From positions 13,635,501-13,699,500 of the forward strand of contig JAILWY010000010.1 of the NCBI GenBank assembly GCA_022113835.1: a stretch of 64,000 bases of DNA. Direction: 5' to 3'. Origin of the DNA: Atopsyche davidsoni. Lineage: Eukaryota > Arthropoda > Insecta > Trichoptera > Hydrobiosidae. The notes below the pieces were generated by a model that searched no databases, was not told the origin of the DNA, and saw nothing but the letters and a program-made list of their open reading frames with translations. Positions 33,770 to 47,593 of this stretch are shown here, one piece after another. How positions within the stretch are numbered: position 1 is the first letter of the stretch; every line of letters starts with the position of its first letter. The position numbers and the translations under genes are program-made.

Positions 33770-36140
33770 ATAAATTTAACTTTAGGAGATCGTTTATCAC
33801 CGTTATACGCTTTTTTATATTTAATTTTAAAAAACTGTGATTGAAAAAATAGTCAATTGAACTGGGAACAAAATATTTTAATAGTTTATAAATAAAAATA
33901 TCAAGATATATAATAATGTTCACTTCGGGAATGAATATTTCTTAACTGTAGCCCCATATCAGAAAATAATAACCATTTATGGCTGGTGTTGTAGTGCATG
34001 TTTTACGATAATTAGGTAACGATCTGAAAGTCAATAATGCGATCAGATGTGCGCTATAAAATGCTAACCTTGCAATAATTACGTCATCGTAATAATCATA
34101 GATTAAATATATTGATTTTTACTAAAAGCACCGGCAAGTACGCTTAATAATCACCATGACTGATAAGCCAGTTGTAAATTAGGGAGTGTGTCGAGTACGC
34201 ATAATCGATTTGAAATATCTATGGTTTTTCACATGTAGCATAACTATAGTATCAAATGTACATACGCTTTTGGGCATAATAATTCTTCAGAGTGAGTTCA
34301 GCTATAACGTTATTGAAAGTAAGTAAAAATATAATATCAAGAATTTACAAAAATAAAATTTAAGTATAAAAACCAATCGCAAAACTACATTTTTATGTAC
34401 AATATTTTGGCAGAAAGTAATCGGTAAAAATTAATTTGTAAAATTAAAAGTAAAAATTATAGTCAATCTCAGATATCAAGTGAAGAAAAGAGGCCCTGTA
34501 ATTGGTCTTTATATTTGTAACCCTAACCGTGCAATGTTCGTTATGAAAAATATTTCTCAAAAAAGCAATTTTTAATGGTTCTTAACTTTCCGAAATAGCT
34601 CGCATTATTCAATTTGTACTCCCCCAGTTTTTGTATGACAGAACAAATGAAATCTGTGTAAAAATACTATATTAAATAACGTGGAGTTATATTGATATTT
34701 GTACGGTTCCAAAATTATTGAAATAATATTATTTCTGTGTAGTTTTTTTGATTTATGTGACTAAATATTAACAGTTCACTTTGCTAATATTAATTAAACA
34801 TGATTTTTTCTCGGTAATATAATACGACTTTTCCGGATTACAGAAATCTCATACGAATCAATCTCCTGATTTAACGTTAATGAATTATTAACGGATCTCT
34901 TTATGCCATCTTCTGAAAAGATTCGGAAAATGTCCCACGTGCGTTAGAATGGTATCTGAGAAAATTAGTATACGTATTCATCAATTGATTGATTTCCGTT
35001 ATAAGAAGCACGGGATACAGTTTTTTTAAGCAGAACTGTTATAAAATAACAACCTTACAGTAATCTTAATAACTATTCATTATTTGAAAAAAAATGTTTG
35101 AATATCGAATAAATCTGAATTATTTAAATGCACAATAAAATTGAAGATTTTAAAGTGATAGTTTTTCAGTTATTTGTATTAAAAATATAGACATGCAAAG
35201 AACATATATTACAATATATTATATATTAACGGTGTTTAAGACAATGAATATGTGAGCTCTCTCTCTTGGGTGCAATTACCTTAATATTGGACTTTATTTC
35301 TTTGTCAGTTTAGATGAGAAACCAATATTTTATTCGAGGGATATTCCTATAATACCAATACCAGTATAATATTTGTGTTAGTATTGAAAAAAATCTAACG
35401 CCCATACCCAATATTCTATGTTTTAGTAACTTTTTCACAAAATACCTATGTATTTTTATATAAAGGTATTGTGGTGATGTTGTAACAGTCAAAAAGACTA
35501 TAAAATCATTTATGAGTTAAGAAAAATTAAAAACTGACATATTCATTTGAGTGCATGTCAATTAAATTATTTAAAATTATAAAATATCAATATTAACCAT
35601 TTAAAAATAATTCAAAATTTGTTTGAAGATGTTTGAATACCTGTTTAAAGATGTTATTTTAAGAAACGTGAACCTTTAAAATTTCTGGGTTTTCAAAGGA
35701 TTTTTTTCCCTTTTACAGATATTATGAAGTTTAATAATTCAAAAGATCAAAGCTTATATTTTAAATATAAAGTACTTGTTATATTTATTCAAAGATATGA
35801 AACTGTCTAAAATTGTTAACTTATCTCAGTGTAAGGAAGTTTACACCTATGAAAATGAGCTTGTTAGTAATTATCTATGGACATATTTATTTATTAATAT
35901 TTAGAAATTTAATTGGTATTTATTAAACTGGTTAAATTTTCATTTAAATATATATAAAAAAACAGAAGTAATGAAATAAATCTCTACAAAGACCTTCCAC
36001 CTTTAATGCGAATATCCTACTGCTGCATTAAATGGACTATGTAGTCCGCAGGGCTATTCAGCTTATTAACTTGTAGGCATGTTTTTTCGTGTTATTATAT
36101 AAATCAGTGTGCACTAAGTTATGCAGTCTGTTCAACGCTA
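33770..36140. other. AT-rich noncoding stretch
   Basis: No supported gene or repeat. Short frames (for example minus 35310-35492) are chance-like. Confidence 0.55.
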
Positions 36141-36149
36141 CTTTCTTTT

Positions 36150-36325
36150 GTGTGGTACGTTCAGTATTCATCAGCTGACAGCGGAAGACGTCTCCGGCTT
36201 TCAGTCGACTCTATTCAGACAGAAGTGTGCCGAGCCGGCCCTGTGATATATGTCTCCATTTTGTTATTCAGCCGTGAACCTCATTCATGTGGCCTCTCTG
36301 AGATAGAACAGGGGTGGCCTAGATT
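36150..36325. other. GC-elevated island
   Basis: A balanced block from CATCAGCTGACAGCGGAAG to GGGGTGGCCTAG contains a CAGCTG E-box next to a TGACAG word and GCCGAGCCGGCCC. No open frame or paired splice sites. Candidate regulatory element. Confidence 0.3.
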
Positions 36326-36329
36326 TTAA

Positions 36330-39300
36330 ATCATTAATAATAATATCATTTTTATTTCTGGGGCGGAAGAAATACGTTTTTTAGGAAAATTGTGTTAGTG
36401 CTTGCTTTAGCGTATTCTCGTAGGAATATTAAAAAAGGTGTTATTTTTTTCTGAGTCTTTTAAATATATTTTATTTTGTAAAAAAGCTAGTTTTTTTAAA
36501 ATTATTTACTAATTCGGTTTTATTATATGTTAATTTTTATTTGAGAAATTGCATTTAAAAAAATTCTACCAATTAATTGGTTTCACAATACTTACAAATT
36601 TCATTAAAACGGTGAATTTCTTGATAAAGTTAATTCCAAATTAGTCGTTGTAAGGTGTTGGAAGTACCAAAAGAATAAATACAAAATAAATTATTTGAAG
36701 TAGGACATCTCGTAAGGACTTGGTTATTAGTAGGTTGTACCTTTGTTGGTATAAATTGAGATACTTGATGGTCTGTGGTCAAATCTTGTACTATCCCTGC
36801 ACCCCGAGAAGTGAATTCCAAACTGGTAAAATTGAGCTTTATCCTGATTTGATTTTTTTGAACTATATATTAATGTTAATATTTAATAAATATATATTCA
36901 ACAAAACTCAGTTAAGATATTTACTTGTAATTAAAAATGTGTTTAATTAATTTCAATATGGTTTTATTTGAAAACTCTATTGTGCAACCCTGACAAACGA
37001 AAATTTACCTTGTTGCTTCTGAAATTAGTCTTATTGTATTCAAGTAAACAAAAATGTACTTTATCATCACAAGAAGTTATTTACTTTCCTTTAATGTTGC
37101 CAATTTATTTACCTTACTTAGAAATTATCATTTAGATTATATTGTGTACTTTGATTAATCCGGGTTGTGCCATTTGAATAATTTGTTATATTCAACTTGG
37201 TTTAAATTAATTATGATGATATAATGTCTATAAAATAATTATTTACTGGAATCACTTTGTCCTGTCCTTATACGGCAGCTATGTATACGTCTGGAGCACA
37301 GATAACTGAGTGCTTAACAAGAACTTTAGTCACTAACGGAGCTCTATTTTCATTCAAATGCTCAATTTGTTGCCAAAAACGATCATAATTTAATCTGCAT
37401 TCATACTATTGACATTTCAAAGGATATTCTGAAGTTCCTAGTCTACTATTGAGTAAATTTAAGATTATGCATGTACTAGGAAACAATACTTACAAGCAAA
37501 ATCGGTCTACTGTTGATCAATATAAAGGTTTTTCAAAGCTTATTAAAAATGTTTCCACTTAGCATCCACAAAACTGTTGGAATATATTTGACGTGGATAC
37601 AATTTTCATTTGAAGCTAAAAATTTATTCCAGCAAATATTAAATACACCTTAGAATGAAAAATCCGAGTTATTTTTCTGGATTAATATAATAATTTCCAA
37701 CGCCGATACAAACATTGAGCATATTTTTATCATATCTTAATATAATCAAGTGATTTATAAGAAGAAAAATATAAAATAATGGTTTTGCCGTTAAAATTAC
37801 GAATATTAAAAACGCATATATAATAATTATGTAAGTATTAAAAAATGTATACATATAATGCATTTTACAGCTTTATGACTTATTTGTTTTATTATAAATT
37901 AACCACTTATTAGGAGATAAAAAAGATACACTAAGTTAAAAGTATTTTATGTATTTGTCTAGAATACATGTAGTAGGGGGCTTTGATTATTTGATTAGCA
38001 TTTATGAATAATCACGATCCGTTTTAAATATTTTATGAAATGTGTACTCTTGTTTAAGCCATCGTCACTATCCGAAATTATAATACTAAAGACGTTCGTT
38101 GAGGGCAGACAGAACACAACATAATTTATACTTTTTGCTAATCTAATAGAATGTTCGACAATTATTTTTACAGTGAAGCGAATTCTTGCATTTTAATAAA
38201 TATCTTATCTTACCTAATATATTATATTTTACAAATTTTCGAATATATTTACACGTGTAATTTAAATTAGATAATTACTGACTTATTTGAATTTTAAAAA
38301 ATCATTTATACTTTAATCATGAACTTTTGTTGTCTGACCAATATTATACATAAAAAAATGTTTAATTGTTATCTAGTAAGTATTATTAACATAAAAATCA
38401 AATATAAAAACTCACAAATCGATTAAACCCGTAAAGGTTCTTCACGAAAATAAAAAAATAAAATGTTCATTAAATATTTGTTAATTATTAATTTAAAAAA
38501 AACGTAGAATCTACTTTAAACGTGATGAAAATAATAATTTCAGGTAATATTTCCCGCATTGAAGCTTTTTAGCCACATCTTACGTTTACTTAATTATTTT
38601 ATATTGACTTTCATCAACTTCGAGTGTTCTTAAGAAACAATAAAGACAGAAAACCTTTATTTCCACACAAGCTCGATTTACTTAAAAACGTTGAGTGAAA
38701 TTAGATTAAAAATTGGGATATGAAAGAAAAAATAAAATAAAGAGAGTGTTTTTAGAAGAAATTAATTATGTTGCGATTTGTTACGAATGAAAAGCTTTGC
38801 ATTGACTCGGAAATATATTTCAACATTTTTGCTTTAACTGACTTTGGTATAATGTATGTAAAGTTCTTTGAAGTTTTCTAGCAAGCGTAACCACTTTTAA
38901 TGCTTCGTTTGCAACGATTTTATAATATACCAAAAAATGCATATAAACTTAGGAGAAAAATTGAGTTTGCATTAGAACAGAAACTTGCTTATAGACATTT
39001 ATAGTTAACAACATAAAAAAACATGTTACTATCTCACATAAAAAACATTGGACTTTAAAAGGATTTAGAACGTTAAAAATAATGCAGCCTACTTAAATTT
39101 TCAAGTAAAGATTCTTTATTTTGAGCAACATATTAACTGACGAACTAATAAAATACGACATCATTCGTGGATAAAAACATACAATTATGAATTATATGGT
39201 ACACTTTATTATTCAGGAAGTTATGTTTTGTTCATGTAAAATAAGCCTAAGCAATTATTGAAAAAAGGAGACATAAAATATCGAAATGAGTACATATATT

Positions 39301-39430
39301 TGGTATTTATGTATTTAAAAAGTGATCTATCGTTTAAAAATGTAATATTTCTTGAATTGATCAAAATAAAAAAGCAACAAGTTCTATTTAATGCATTGTT
39401 TATATTATATATAAGTCAAAAGAATTGAAT
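36330..39430. other. AT-rich noncoding stretch
   Basis: Overlapping short frames near 36630-36950 run on both strands and have no domain. The rest holds nothing definable. Confidence 0.55.
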
Positions 39431-39438
39431 ATTGATCT

Positions 39439-39481
39439 AAAGGTAGGTGGGTGAGACAAAGGTAGGTGGGTGAGACAAAGG
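39439..39481. repeat. 19-bp tandem duplication
   Basis: AAAGGTAGGTGGGTGAGAC occurs at 39439-39457 and 39458-39476 with a partial third unit (AAAGG). Perfect identity between the units suggests a recent slippage event. The frame 39405-39602 across it is not supported. Confidence 0.9.
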
Positions 39482-39489
39482 AAAGTTTT

Positions 39490-41570
39490 ACTCTATAAAA
39501 AAATAATCTACAAGTCTGAGCTCCATGAATATTACAGTGTCTGCAGCTTTTTGAGACGAAAAAATCAACGAGACTAATAAGATTGTAGATAGTTCTTTGC
39601 AAACTTTAAGGTTTCAACGAAGCTTTGTCGAGACATACTATCGATTCTTTTAAGCGCTGCAATATGTATATATTTTAAATAAGTCATGATATTCTTCAAT
39701 AAACATTTAAATTAATATCATAAAATACAATCATTCAGTTTATTGAATCAATTTCAATGTGCTGTTACACAAACGAATGCCTATGTATCGAAGTAATTAC
39801 AGTTAGAACTTTTCTGATGAATGATTACGTAAGCAAGTGCAGTGTTCGTCACACTATCAAAATGATTTGAAAGCGAATAACAGAGGTTTCACAAAAGCAG
39901 TGAAGTCTGTTGTTGTGACTAATTGGCATAATATTTAATACCTTGTTATTAATAACTCACTTGCAGTAATTTCATTTAAATCTTTGTTTGAAATTACAAT
40001 TTCATATGGTCCGTTAATTCGGTTTTGCACAATAAGAGACCGGGGTGGATAGTTATGAAATACAGTTTAAAAAAAAAATATTAGAATTATAACAGCAGCA
40101 TGGTAAATAGTATTTTTATCTTCATGAATTTATTAGTTTTATTGCAGAGGTTTAAATGCCTTCGTAGAAGATATTATTTTCATATTCTACAAGAGAAAAA
40201 TATTTTTATTTGGCATTTATACTAGAATGATTTTATTTAATGATAATAAGCAGTACAACATCCTATTCGCAGCTTTTGTATAGTAGCTTAAAATATAAAA
40301 TATTCAACATTTATGATTTCTTATAATTAATAAAAAATATGATTATTTCATATTGTAAATCATAATTGTGTTTTTTTTCTCAATAGGTCTTGATTTGACT
40401 TTACAACACAAAGTATTAAATGTACACATACGTTTACCACGTTGCACACTTTTCAACGAAAATAATTTGTTGTTAATAAGAATTATTAAAATATCAAAAT
40501 TCAATAAAATTTATGAAATAAGAAATTAGTAAAAAAATCTGCAATAGTTTAAATTAATTTCATATTCATGTTTAGTGTTTATTTAAAATGAAAGCTTTGA
40601 AGTCAAGAAGCTACATTATTCTGTGGTTAATGGCCGTAAAGTTTTTGAAATTATTCCGAGTGAACTACCGGAAAGGTGCCCCATAACTAACTCCCGTCAG
40701 ATATCTAGGAAATGTGATTTTTGTTGTTGTTGTGGATATGAATTACTTAGAACTGACAATTTTCCAGTTGGAAATCTTACGCAACTCTGAAGTTGTAAAT
40801 ATAACCAACCTAAAAACCTGATTTTCCGTGTAAATAAAAGTTTTTGAAGATTTATTTAATGTTATTTCCTAAACTTGTTAGTTCGCTTGTTGTAACATAC
40901 AATAATTTGGATGATTTTTAGACCAGGTTTCTCAACGTTGTAAAATATACAAACTACCCTATTTTTAGTCTTAAAAATAATATCGGTTTTTTTAAGATAC
41001 CTTTAATTATACACTGATGAGAAATTATGTTGATTTAAATTGTAGGTATTTTCCCCATAAAGTTACGCGTAGACTGATTTTAATTGATCCAATATAACAG
41101 TCATCGATTTTGATTTTTTTTCTGGAAGAAAAAAACCTTTAGTGTCACTGTTCTTATGTTCTTGCTTATATTTTTATTTCAAAATATATCATAATTTTCT
41201 GTTAGCAAGATTACATTTATATTTCCATCTATAACAACAATTGGATATGAACTCCTTGAGAAATCGAGGTTTTCACTTTAAGTATATGTATGTTATTTCA
41301 ACTCTGTTTTTACAAAAAAGTAATGAACTATAGAAAATTTGTGCTGGAAATTAGATCTACAACCTAGAACTTCAAATTAATACTTATAACGTCTGAGGTG
41401 ATAAAATTTATCTGTAATTATTGTCTTTCATGGTTAAACAAGCTAGTGACTATTTCATATTAATGCTGAATAATTAATTTAAAATCAATAGATAGTTTCA
41501 TGTTAATAGTTAATATATACGCCCAAATATACCATATGGTTTTTTTATATTAAGATTTATACATATAAAT
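39490..41570. other. AT-rich noncoding stretch
   Basis: No gene, RNA or repeat seen. Confidence 0.6.
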
Positions 41571-41572
41571 AT

Positions 41573-41575
<3 letters not shown>

Positions 41576-41609
<34 letters not shown>
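41576..41609. repeat. (TA)n microsatellite
   Basis: About 34 bp of TA flanked by CACA words. Confidence 0.95.
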
Positions 41610-41612
<3 letters not shown>

Positions 41613-41639
41613 TTTTTAAACCCTTAGCCGTCCTTCAGT

Positions 41640-41910
41640 AAAAGGTACTAAGTATAATGAAAGTTTAGTCCAGTAGTTTGTGATCCCCCGTTGTAAGCCT
41701 TCGAGTTTTAAAGCCAGAATTGCGGCCGCTGCAGAGCATTCTGGTGATTTTCGTCCTTTCATGAACGAAGTCTATTGTCTATGACAGCATAGTTATTAGG
41801 CTTTTGGCTCAAATCTATATGGCCAGTCCGCGATCGGTGAGATCACATTCAAAGCTTATGAGGAATATGGCAGCTCATATAAACTTTACGTATTAAAATG
41901 GGGAACTGCA
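41640..41910. other. GC-elevated island
   Basis: It contains GAATTGCGGCCGCTGCAG and CCAGTCCGCGATCGGTGAG. No frame or repeat is recognised. Candidate noncoding element or decayed unique DNA. Confidence 0.3.
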
Positions 41911-41919
41911 GGGTTTAGA

Positions 41920-42890
41920 TTACAATGAAAAAACAAATTTCAAACCTAATACAATGCAATCAAGATCTGGAGGTTATGAAAGCCAAACTGTGAGAAATAT
42001 GTGTATGTTTCTTAAAGTGATAACTAAATAATAATTTTGAAAATAAAGCTAAATATTTAAACAAGATATTTTTCAGACGTTGCCATATTTATTAATGTAA
42101 TTATAGCCTCCAGCAATAAATTTGTTTTTATGATTTTAAGAATGACTAAATAAAAAATAAAACTAATGCAATTGCTTTACATAAAATTAAATACACTTTA
42201 TTAAAAAATTTAAAGCTTTTATTTTCTATTTACAGCCTCCCCTGATTAAGTCTTTAGCATCCCATTTCCTTTATAATCGAAGAGCTTACCACGATTTCGA
42301 GAACTACCTATTAATTATACCGTACTGTTTATGAACCTTTACATTTGGGCTAGTACCCTTTTCTCATCCCTAGGAAATAGGGTTTTAATATTTGTTTCAC
42401 AAAATCCAAGATCGGATTTCCAAAATGTCGTAATCATAAATATCTCAGTTTGGCATTGAATAAAATTCTGACCAGACGCAACATATATGTTTGTTTATTT
42501 ATTATATTGCTTTACTCTTCAGATCAAATTAAATCTTTAAATGTTAGTTCTCTACTTAAACAAATACTTGATGGTATTATTACAGGGTTAAGTATTTCGA
42601 AAAATGATAAAATAAAATTTTCATATCAACCAAACATGAATATGTTTCACTTATAGGAAAATAGCCGTTGATAAAATTGTATTTGAATAGGAGATAACAC
42701 AGTTTCCTCAAAAAAATATTTGATCTATTATATATAGAAATTCAAACATCTTATATTGCACATTTAAATGAAAAGATAATAAATAATTTCTGAAATAAAA
42801 ATTAAGAGAATTAATTCACTCGAGTTGTTAAATTAATCAATCATTTGCGTCATTGAATACGTTACTAAGAATCATTTTTCTCGGGGCCAA
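41920..42890. other. mostly AT-rich stretch
   Basis: A slightly GC-elevated patch at 42235-42395 follows an acceptor-like TTTTCTATTTACAG but carries stops in all frames. The 68-codon frame at 42450-42656 has a hydrophobic N-terminal run (IYVCLFIILLYSS) without other support. Confidence 0.4.
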
Positions 42891-43409
42891 CCATACCTAA
42901 TCATTTTGGACGTCCGCTTCTACAACTCATCTTTCTGTTAAGCTGTCAAGTTATTCATTCACTGGAGCTCTTTTCATTTCTCCGCTTGTATAGTTCTCAA
43001 GATTTCTTCGTTTTCTGTGTTCCGTTATTATTTACGCTTTTATACCCTTTTCTCTTCTCGTTGATTTGTATTCTGCTATTTCTGGCTTTGTTTTGGGAAT
43101 TCAAATGTTTCGCGAACATTAAACATTTAGCCAGACGTTAAAAATGTCACTATTTCACCATAATCAAATATAAAAGTATTGGATAGTGCGAATAACATAC
43201 AAACGTAAGGCTATACTATAAAATATACATTCTTTAGATCATCTCTTTCACTTAAATGCTAATCCACTCTCACAAATGAATTTTGTTGAAAAGAGATCGG
43301 AATTTAATTCAATTCGATAGAATATTTAATGGCAACGAATCTAAATAAAGTCATTTTTATTTATTAAAATTATGTATAAGTAATACATTAATGTATTCAA
43401 TACAACAAA

Positions 43410-43915
43410 AAAACTTGTGGTGAATTTGAAAACGCGGTGAAGGATGCCCGGCGAAGGATGAATTTCCGTCGCAAATTCTTTTAAAATCCCGGTTAAATGT
43501 ACCTTTACGAGATGCCGATAAAAAAGTTTAGCTTCAGTAAGATTTTACATATGTATCTATCCGGTTAATGCTACACTCCCGGCTTTAGAATATTTTGCGC
43601 TACTAACCTAGAGCTGGACTTGTTAAAACTATCGAAAATCGATGGAAATAGCGAAGTTTCTTTAGCATTCTCAATATCCTAATGCAGTCAATAAAATTTA
43701 ACGGCTAAATTTTAGCATTTAGATTACCTCGCGGTCCAAGTTAATGTTATTACGTTTTATTTAATGATCGAAATGTTCCGTGGATACCGAGCACTCACTT
43801 CTTTCCAGGTCGCAATAACAAAAGCTAAGCTTCGACGCCACGTAGTTTAAAATTCACGTTTTCCTGCACCTGTGGTAAAACAAGCCTCACACACGTCGTC
43901 GTGAGTGATTTTAAG
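43410..43915. other. series of GC-elevated patches
   Basis: Several balanced-composition patches occur over 500 bp: GATGCCCGGCGAAGGATG, TCGAAAATCGATGG, CGCGGTCCAAGTTAATG, and CACCTGTGGTAAAAC with a RUNX-like TGTGGT. An acceptor-like ACTTCTTTCCAG ends near 43809 but is followed by a stop after 13 codons. This looks like a cluster of regulatory elements. Confidence 0.3.
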
Positions 43916-43919
43916 CTGT

Positions 43920-44700
43920 TGAAAAATATTTTTTTTTCACGGCTGTAATGTTTAAATAAGAACAAAGTCCTCCCAGAGGTCACTTTAGTGGAATGTTGCG
44001 GATCCTAAATTTCTCGCACAACTCAAGCATTTTAATGCAAAGAAATATACTATTACTATAACAAATTATTGAATATTTATGAAAAAAATAAATAAATCAA
44101 CAGAAGTTAAATTAAAAAACAATGTACATTAATCAAATAATATGTAGAGTATTCTGTATTTAAGTAATATGTATTTAACTATTGGCACTTCGTCCGTTGA
44201 CTTTCCGATCATTGATAGTTTAATTGATATTGCAATTCTTAAAGTTTTGGAGTATAATCAAAATTTTGTGCACCTTATTTTTTGTAAATATTGTGATGGA
44301 ATAAAATTAAGGATTTATTTCGGTTTATAGTTAAATATATTAGAGCTAAGTTAATGTTCACCGATATTCGAGAAATATTTATGATTTGTAAAAATAAAGT
44401 ATGAAATGCTACTTAAATATATTTGAAATGGAATATACTAAATTTATAGTACCAGATATGGGTTTGCATAAGTTGCTTGTATGTCCATGTCATATCGAGG
44501 CCATTATTTTGGTTTTTTTTGAAAGTGTAGATTTATTATTATTGACACCCGTCATTTTTCAAATTTCTCAATATTTTTCAGCAGAACCCAAAACCTGAAT
44601 ATTGATCCTTTTTGGACCACGAAGACTTTCTTTTGTTATATCTCACCAGTTCTTTTTAAGTAAAAACATTACTTCGTATCATTTGATAAGTATAGTTATA
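43920..44700. other. AT-rich noncoding stretch
   Basis: The 65-codon ATG frame at 44401-44598 (MKCYLNIFEMEYTKF start) is isoleucine- and leucine-rich with a hydrophobic run but no signal-peptide cleavage pattern or context. I treat it as chance. Confidence 0.45.
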
Positions 44701-44708
44701 TATTATAA

Positions 44709-44727
44709 ATATATATATATATATATA
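44709..44727. repeat. short (TA)n tract
   Basis: About nine TA units. Confidence 0.9.
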
Positions 44728-45029
44728 AATAGTGTTAATTGTAGTGGTTTTTTATATGTAAAAAGATAAATTGATACAAAAAATATAATATAGGATTTTA
44801 AAAAATTAGCCATAACCGCATTGACCTAGTGATGAGTAGAACATTTACTGATAAAAAAATTGCATGTATTATTCTGATGCAGCCGTGTTTATTTGTTAGT
44901 AAAATAGAGATTATTTTGATGGAGCTAGTTTAAAATAGCTTAAACTCAACCCTTAATGTTAAGCTGTGGTTATAGAACTTGCTTAGTCATGATGCGGACT
45001 GTGATATCGTCTAAACGTAATCAAAGTCC

Positions 45030-45165
45030 ATGTCAAGTATTTACGCCAGTGGCTGTGAGTTGGAAATACGGCCGAACTAGTGGGACTGGCCCAGGATAGA
45101 AATAAATTCGAGAAAATGGTCACCAATCTCCTATGAGGAGAGGCACTAGAAGAAGAAAAAACGAA
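45030..45165 (+). pseudogene. non-LTR retrotransposon (LINE) 3' end
   Basis: Plus-strand codons LAQDRNKFEKMVTNLL stop, followed by GGAGAGGCACTAGAAGAAGAA, match the C-terminal end of arthropod LINE reverse-transcriptase proteins (DRDKWRRMVANLL-type) with their characteristic GAAGAAG tail. Upstream GCCAGTGGCTGTGAGTTGG and AATACGGCCGAACTAG continue the same ancestral sequence with frameshifts. Only about 130 bp survive. The scrap at 13.3 kb is a relative. Confidence 0.6.
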
Positions 45166-45169
45166 ATCA

Positions 45170-46400
45170 GGCTTTGGATGGTAAATAAACCTTCACAATA
45201 CGTATATAGTCAGACGTTTTCAAGCAATAAACATCTGTTTTAAATACACATTTAAACTTTTTGATTTAACTCATATCGATAAAATAAAATTGGCACGTGA
45301 TCACGTCGCTTTACATTACAGTTGCTTGTCTTCTTGTTTTCACTCCTGGAACATTGCCCATTGTAATAAGTGCCCAGTATTTTTTCGATAGTGCTTGAAC
45401 CATGATTAAGTAAATAGAGAATCTGTCCTAATTTTTAGTTCTTCGAAGATCGACCGGTCGAGGTGGCTTAGTAAAATTTTATATTAAAATGCATGAACTC
45501 GTTTATTTGAATTGATGTACGGGGGATAAGAGTAATTACTATAATTAAAGATAATGTTGATGTTCCTTCCGATTATTTGCAATTACGCAAGATCACCAAC
45601 TATTTGCCGTATACAGGTCGCAAGCATACCGTGAAATTCTGATCTACCACATGTTGAACTACAAGACGACATGAATATGTTGATAGTTCGTAGTTTCAAT
45701 TTATTTTAACAATTTTCAAATAAATTATATTTAGCCGACCTGGTTTATATGTGTTATTTTGAAATACAATTTCAACATGGCAAATATGAGTACAATTAAC
45801 AATTTTTAAAAAAATTATAATTCATAAATGATTGTTAGTATATTTTATTTATTTTCGCATTTTATTTTTTATAAGCATTTTTTAATTTAGGCATATTGTT
45901 TAGGATTTTTGTACCTCTTAATAAAAAGAAGCATTGGAGACAGCTATCCCTCTTCGTTACTAAATTTACCTGAGAAAATTCAGTAAAATACTTATAACCG
46001 TTTGATATTCGCGATTTAATTTTTGTAGATGTGTAATATTTAAAAAAGTACTAGAATTAAAGAATGATAAATAATAAAATTATTATTGTTATTATTCTAT
46101 TATGGCAATAATGATTAAAATGTGATTTTGATGATTTGAGAGCCAGATCATCAGTTATTTCCAATAATATAAATAACACCCGAACATGCGAATCGGTTTC
46201 TGTTACACTTTTATTATTTGAAAAATCCACTAAAAATAATTGGTTCAGTTGATATTGACAAATGAGTCCACTGAAAATTAAAATGATAATGGTTGGATAA
46301 AAAAAGCCATATAAAGTTTTTAAGGCATTAAAAATGTTTTAAAATCAGGCCTTATCAACACAAAGTTGCAAGTTTTCCAATTTTTCTTCGTAAAATTAAA
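45170..46400. other. AT-rich stretch
   Basis: No gene. A patch at about 45430-45480 (GATCGACCGGTCGAGG) contains the palindrome TCGACCGGTCGA. Nothing else is definable. Confidence 0.5.
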
Positions 46401-46409
46401 GTGTTTTAC

Positions 46410-46516
46410 CTGAAGAGACAGCATTCTGCTTTTTCTGGTATCCTTCCCCAGGCGTCGACGTTCTCAAGGAAGTCAGTAGTCTTCAAAGTGACGCAGAAGA
46501 CAGGCTGCGTACACCG
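46410..46516 (-). CDS. candidate internal exon, unknown protein
   Basis: The minus strand shows TATCTTTGTATTTTAG ending at 46517 and CTTCAG|GTAAAA at 46409, an acceptor and donor both close to consensus. They bound 107 nt of about 50 % GC in AT-rich flanks. Only one frame is open. It reads RCTQPVFCVTLKTTDFLE, then NVDAWGRIPEKAECCLF, with four cysteines, and leaves two bases (phase 2). I recognise no domain. The other two frames stop early. A long noncoding RNA exon remains possible, because an open frame of this length in balanced DNA is not rare. Confidence 0.35.
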
Positions 46517-46959
46517 CTAAAATACAAAGATAATTAATTACACAATTCAACCCAGATTACTACCAATATTTAGTTTCCAGCAACATTGATCTCACTGTCA
46601 ATACTTGCGATGGGCGTCATGTTTATGTTCCCATTAACGTTAAGCCAACATTCTATTCTATTGTAAATTCTATTACCCTTTTTGTTGTGGCCTATATTCA
46701 ACTCTCGAAATTTCAAATCTCAAACGTTTTGCGTCAGTTTCACATTGTAGAATGTTCATTTTGTCGCATAATTACCACTCAAATGCAAAAAGGAACATTG
46801 ACAAGTTTTGGCGAGATATTTGTAGATTTTGATAGAAATTAAAATACCGTGGTATTTAAATATATTTGAAATTGTTTATATCTAAAATAGGCGCCAATTT
46901 AACACATAAGATATACAAATATTTTTAAAACTGTTGTAATTTTAAGGTTCATTTAATTA

Positions 46960-47160
46960 TATTCGGTCTTAAAACAGTTCTACCAAGTCGGTATTCGTGA
47001 TATTAAATGATTTTGTGCTTACGGAAACTTTTCTATCGAGAGTGATCAATACAATAGTAATATAGAGATTCTGCCCATCACTACTGAAGGAGCTTACTGT
47101 CAGGTTGATGAAGAACAGAGTATGCGATAGAACAGACATGCTGCCATACCACATAATAAT
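46960..47160. other. slightly GC-elevated patch
   Basis: A minus frame of 61 codons (46969-47154) ends in TTG-to-TAA DNA with serine/threonine-rich residues. Unsupported. Nothing else is seen. Confidence 0.3.
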
Positions 47161-47535
47161 AAAAATTGTATTTAAAATAATTATTTAAAGTAAATATTTC
47201 ATTCAAATTCAAATTCAATAATTTTTCTTCAAAATGAAATAAAATTTCGTTTTGATAATTTTTTAAATACTTTTAGATTAAAAAAGTAACTATTCAATTT
47301 TTGAAACTGTTATGTTTATTACAGTTTTGCATACTTTTTTAATCCATTCTCAATAAACATGATAATGTAAATGGATCAAGTTAGATGCAGAATGCACAGA
47401 AAACAATTTTTTGTGATAATTAAGGTAGATTTATCAAAATAAGTTAAAGCCTAATTTTTTACTTATAGTTGAAGTTATATTTTGATATAATGTTATTGAA
47501 ACAACATGAGATTTATTAATGCCATATGATATAAC

Positions 47536-47593
47536 ATGATGAAACGTCAATGTCAAAACGGACGATCACTTGTGATAACCCGGCATCTGGAAG
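47536..47593 (+). other. ATG frame running into a donor-like site
   Basis: ATGATGAAACGTCAATGTC opens a frame whose codons up to CATCTGGAAG are followed by GTGAGG (47594). It would fit a first coding exon of about 19 codons (MMKRQCQNGRSLVITRHLE). Without the donor it stops after 33 codons. No promoter or downstream partner exon was found. Confidence 0.15.

Noticed and set aside
39405..39602. 65-codon minus-strand CDS
   Set aside because: It spans a perfect 19-bp tandem duplication and has no domain.
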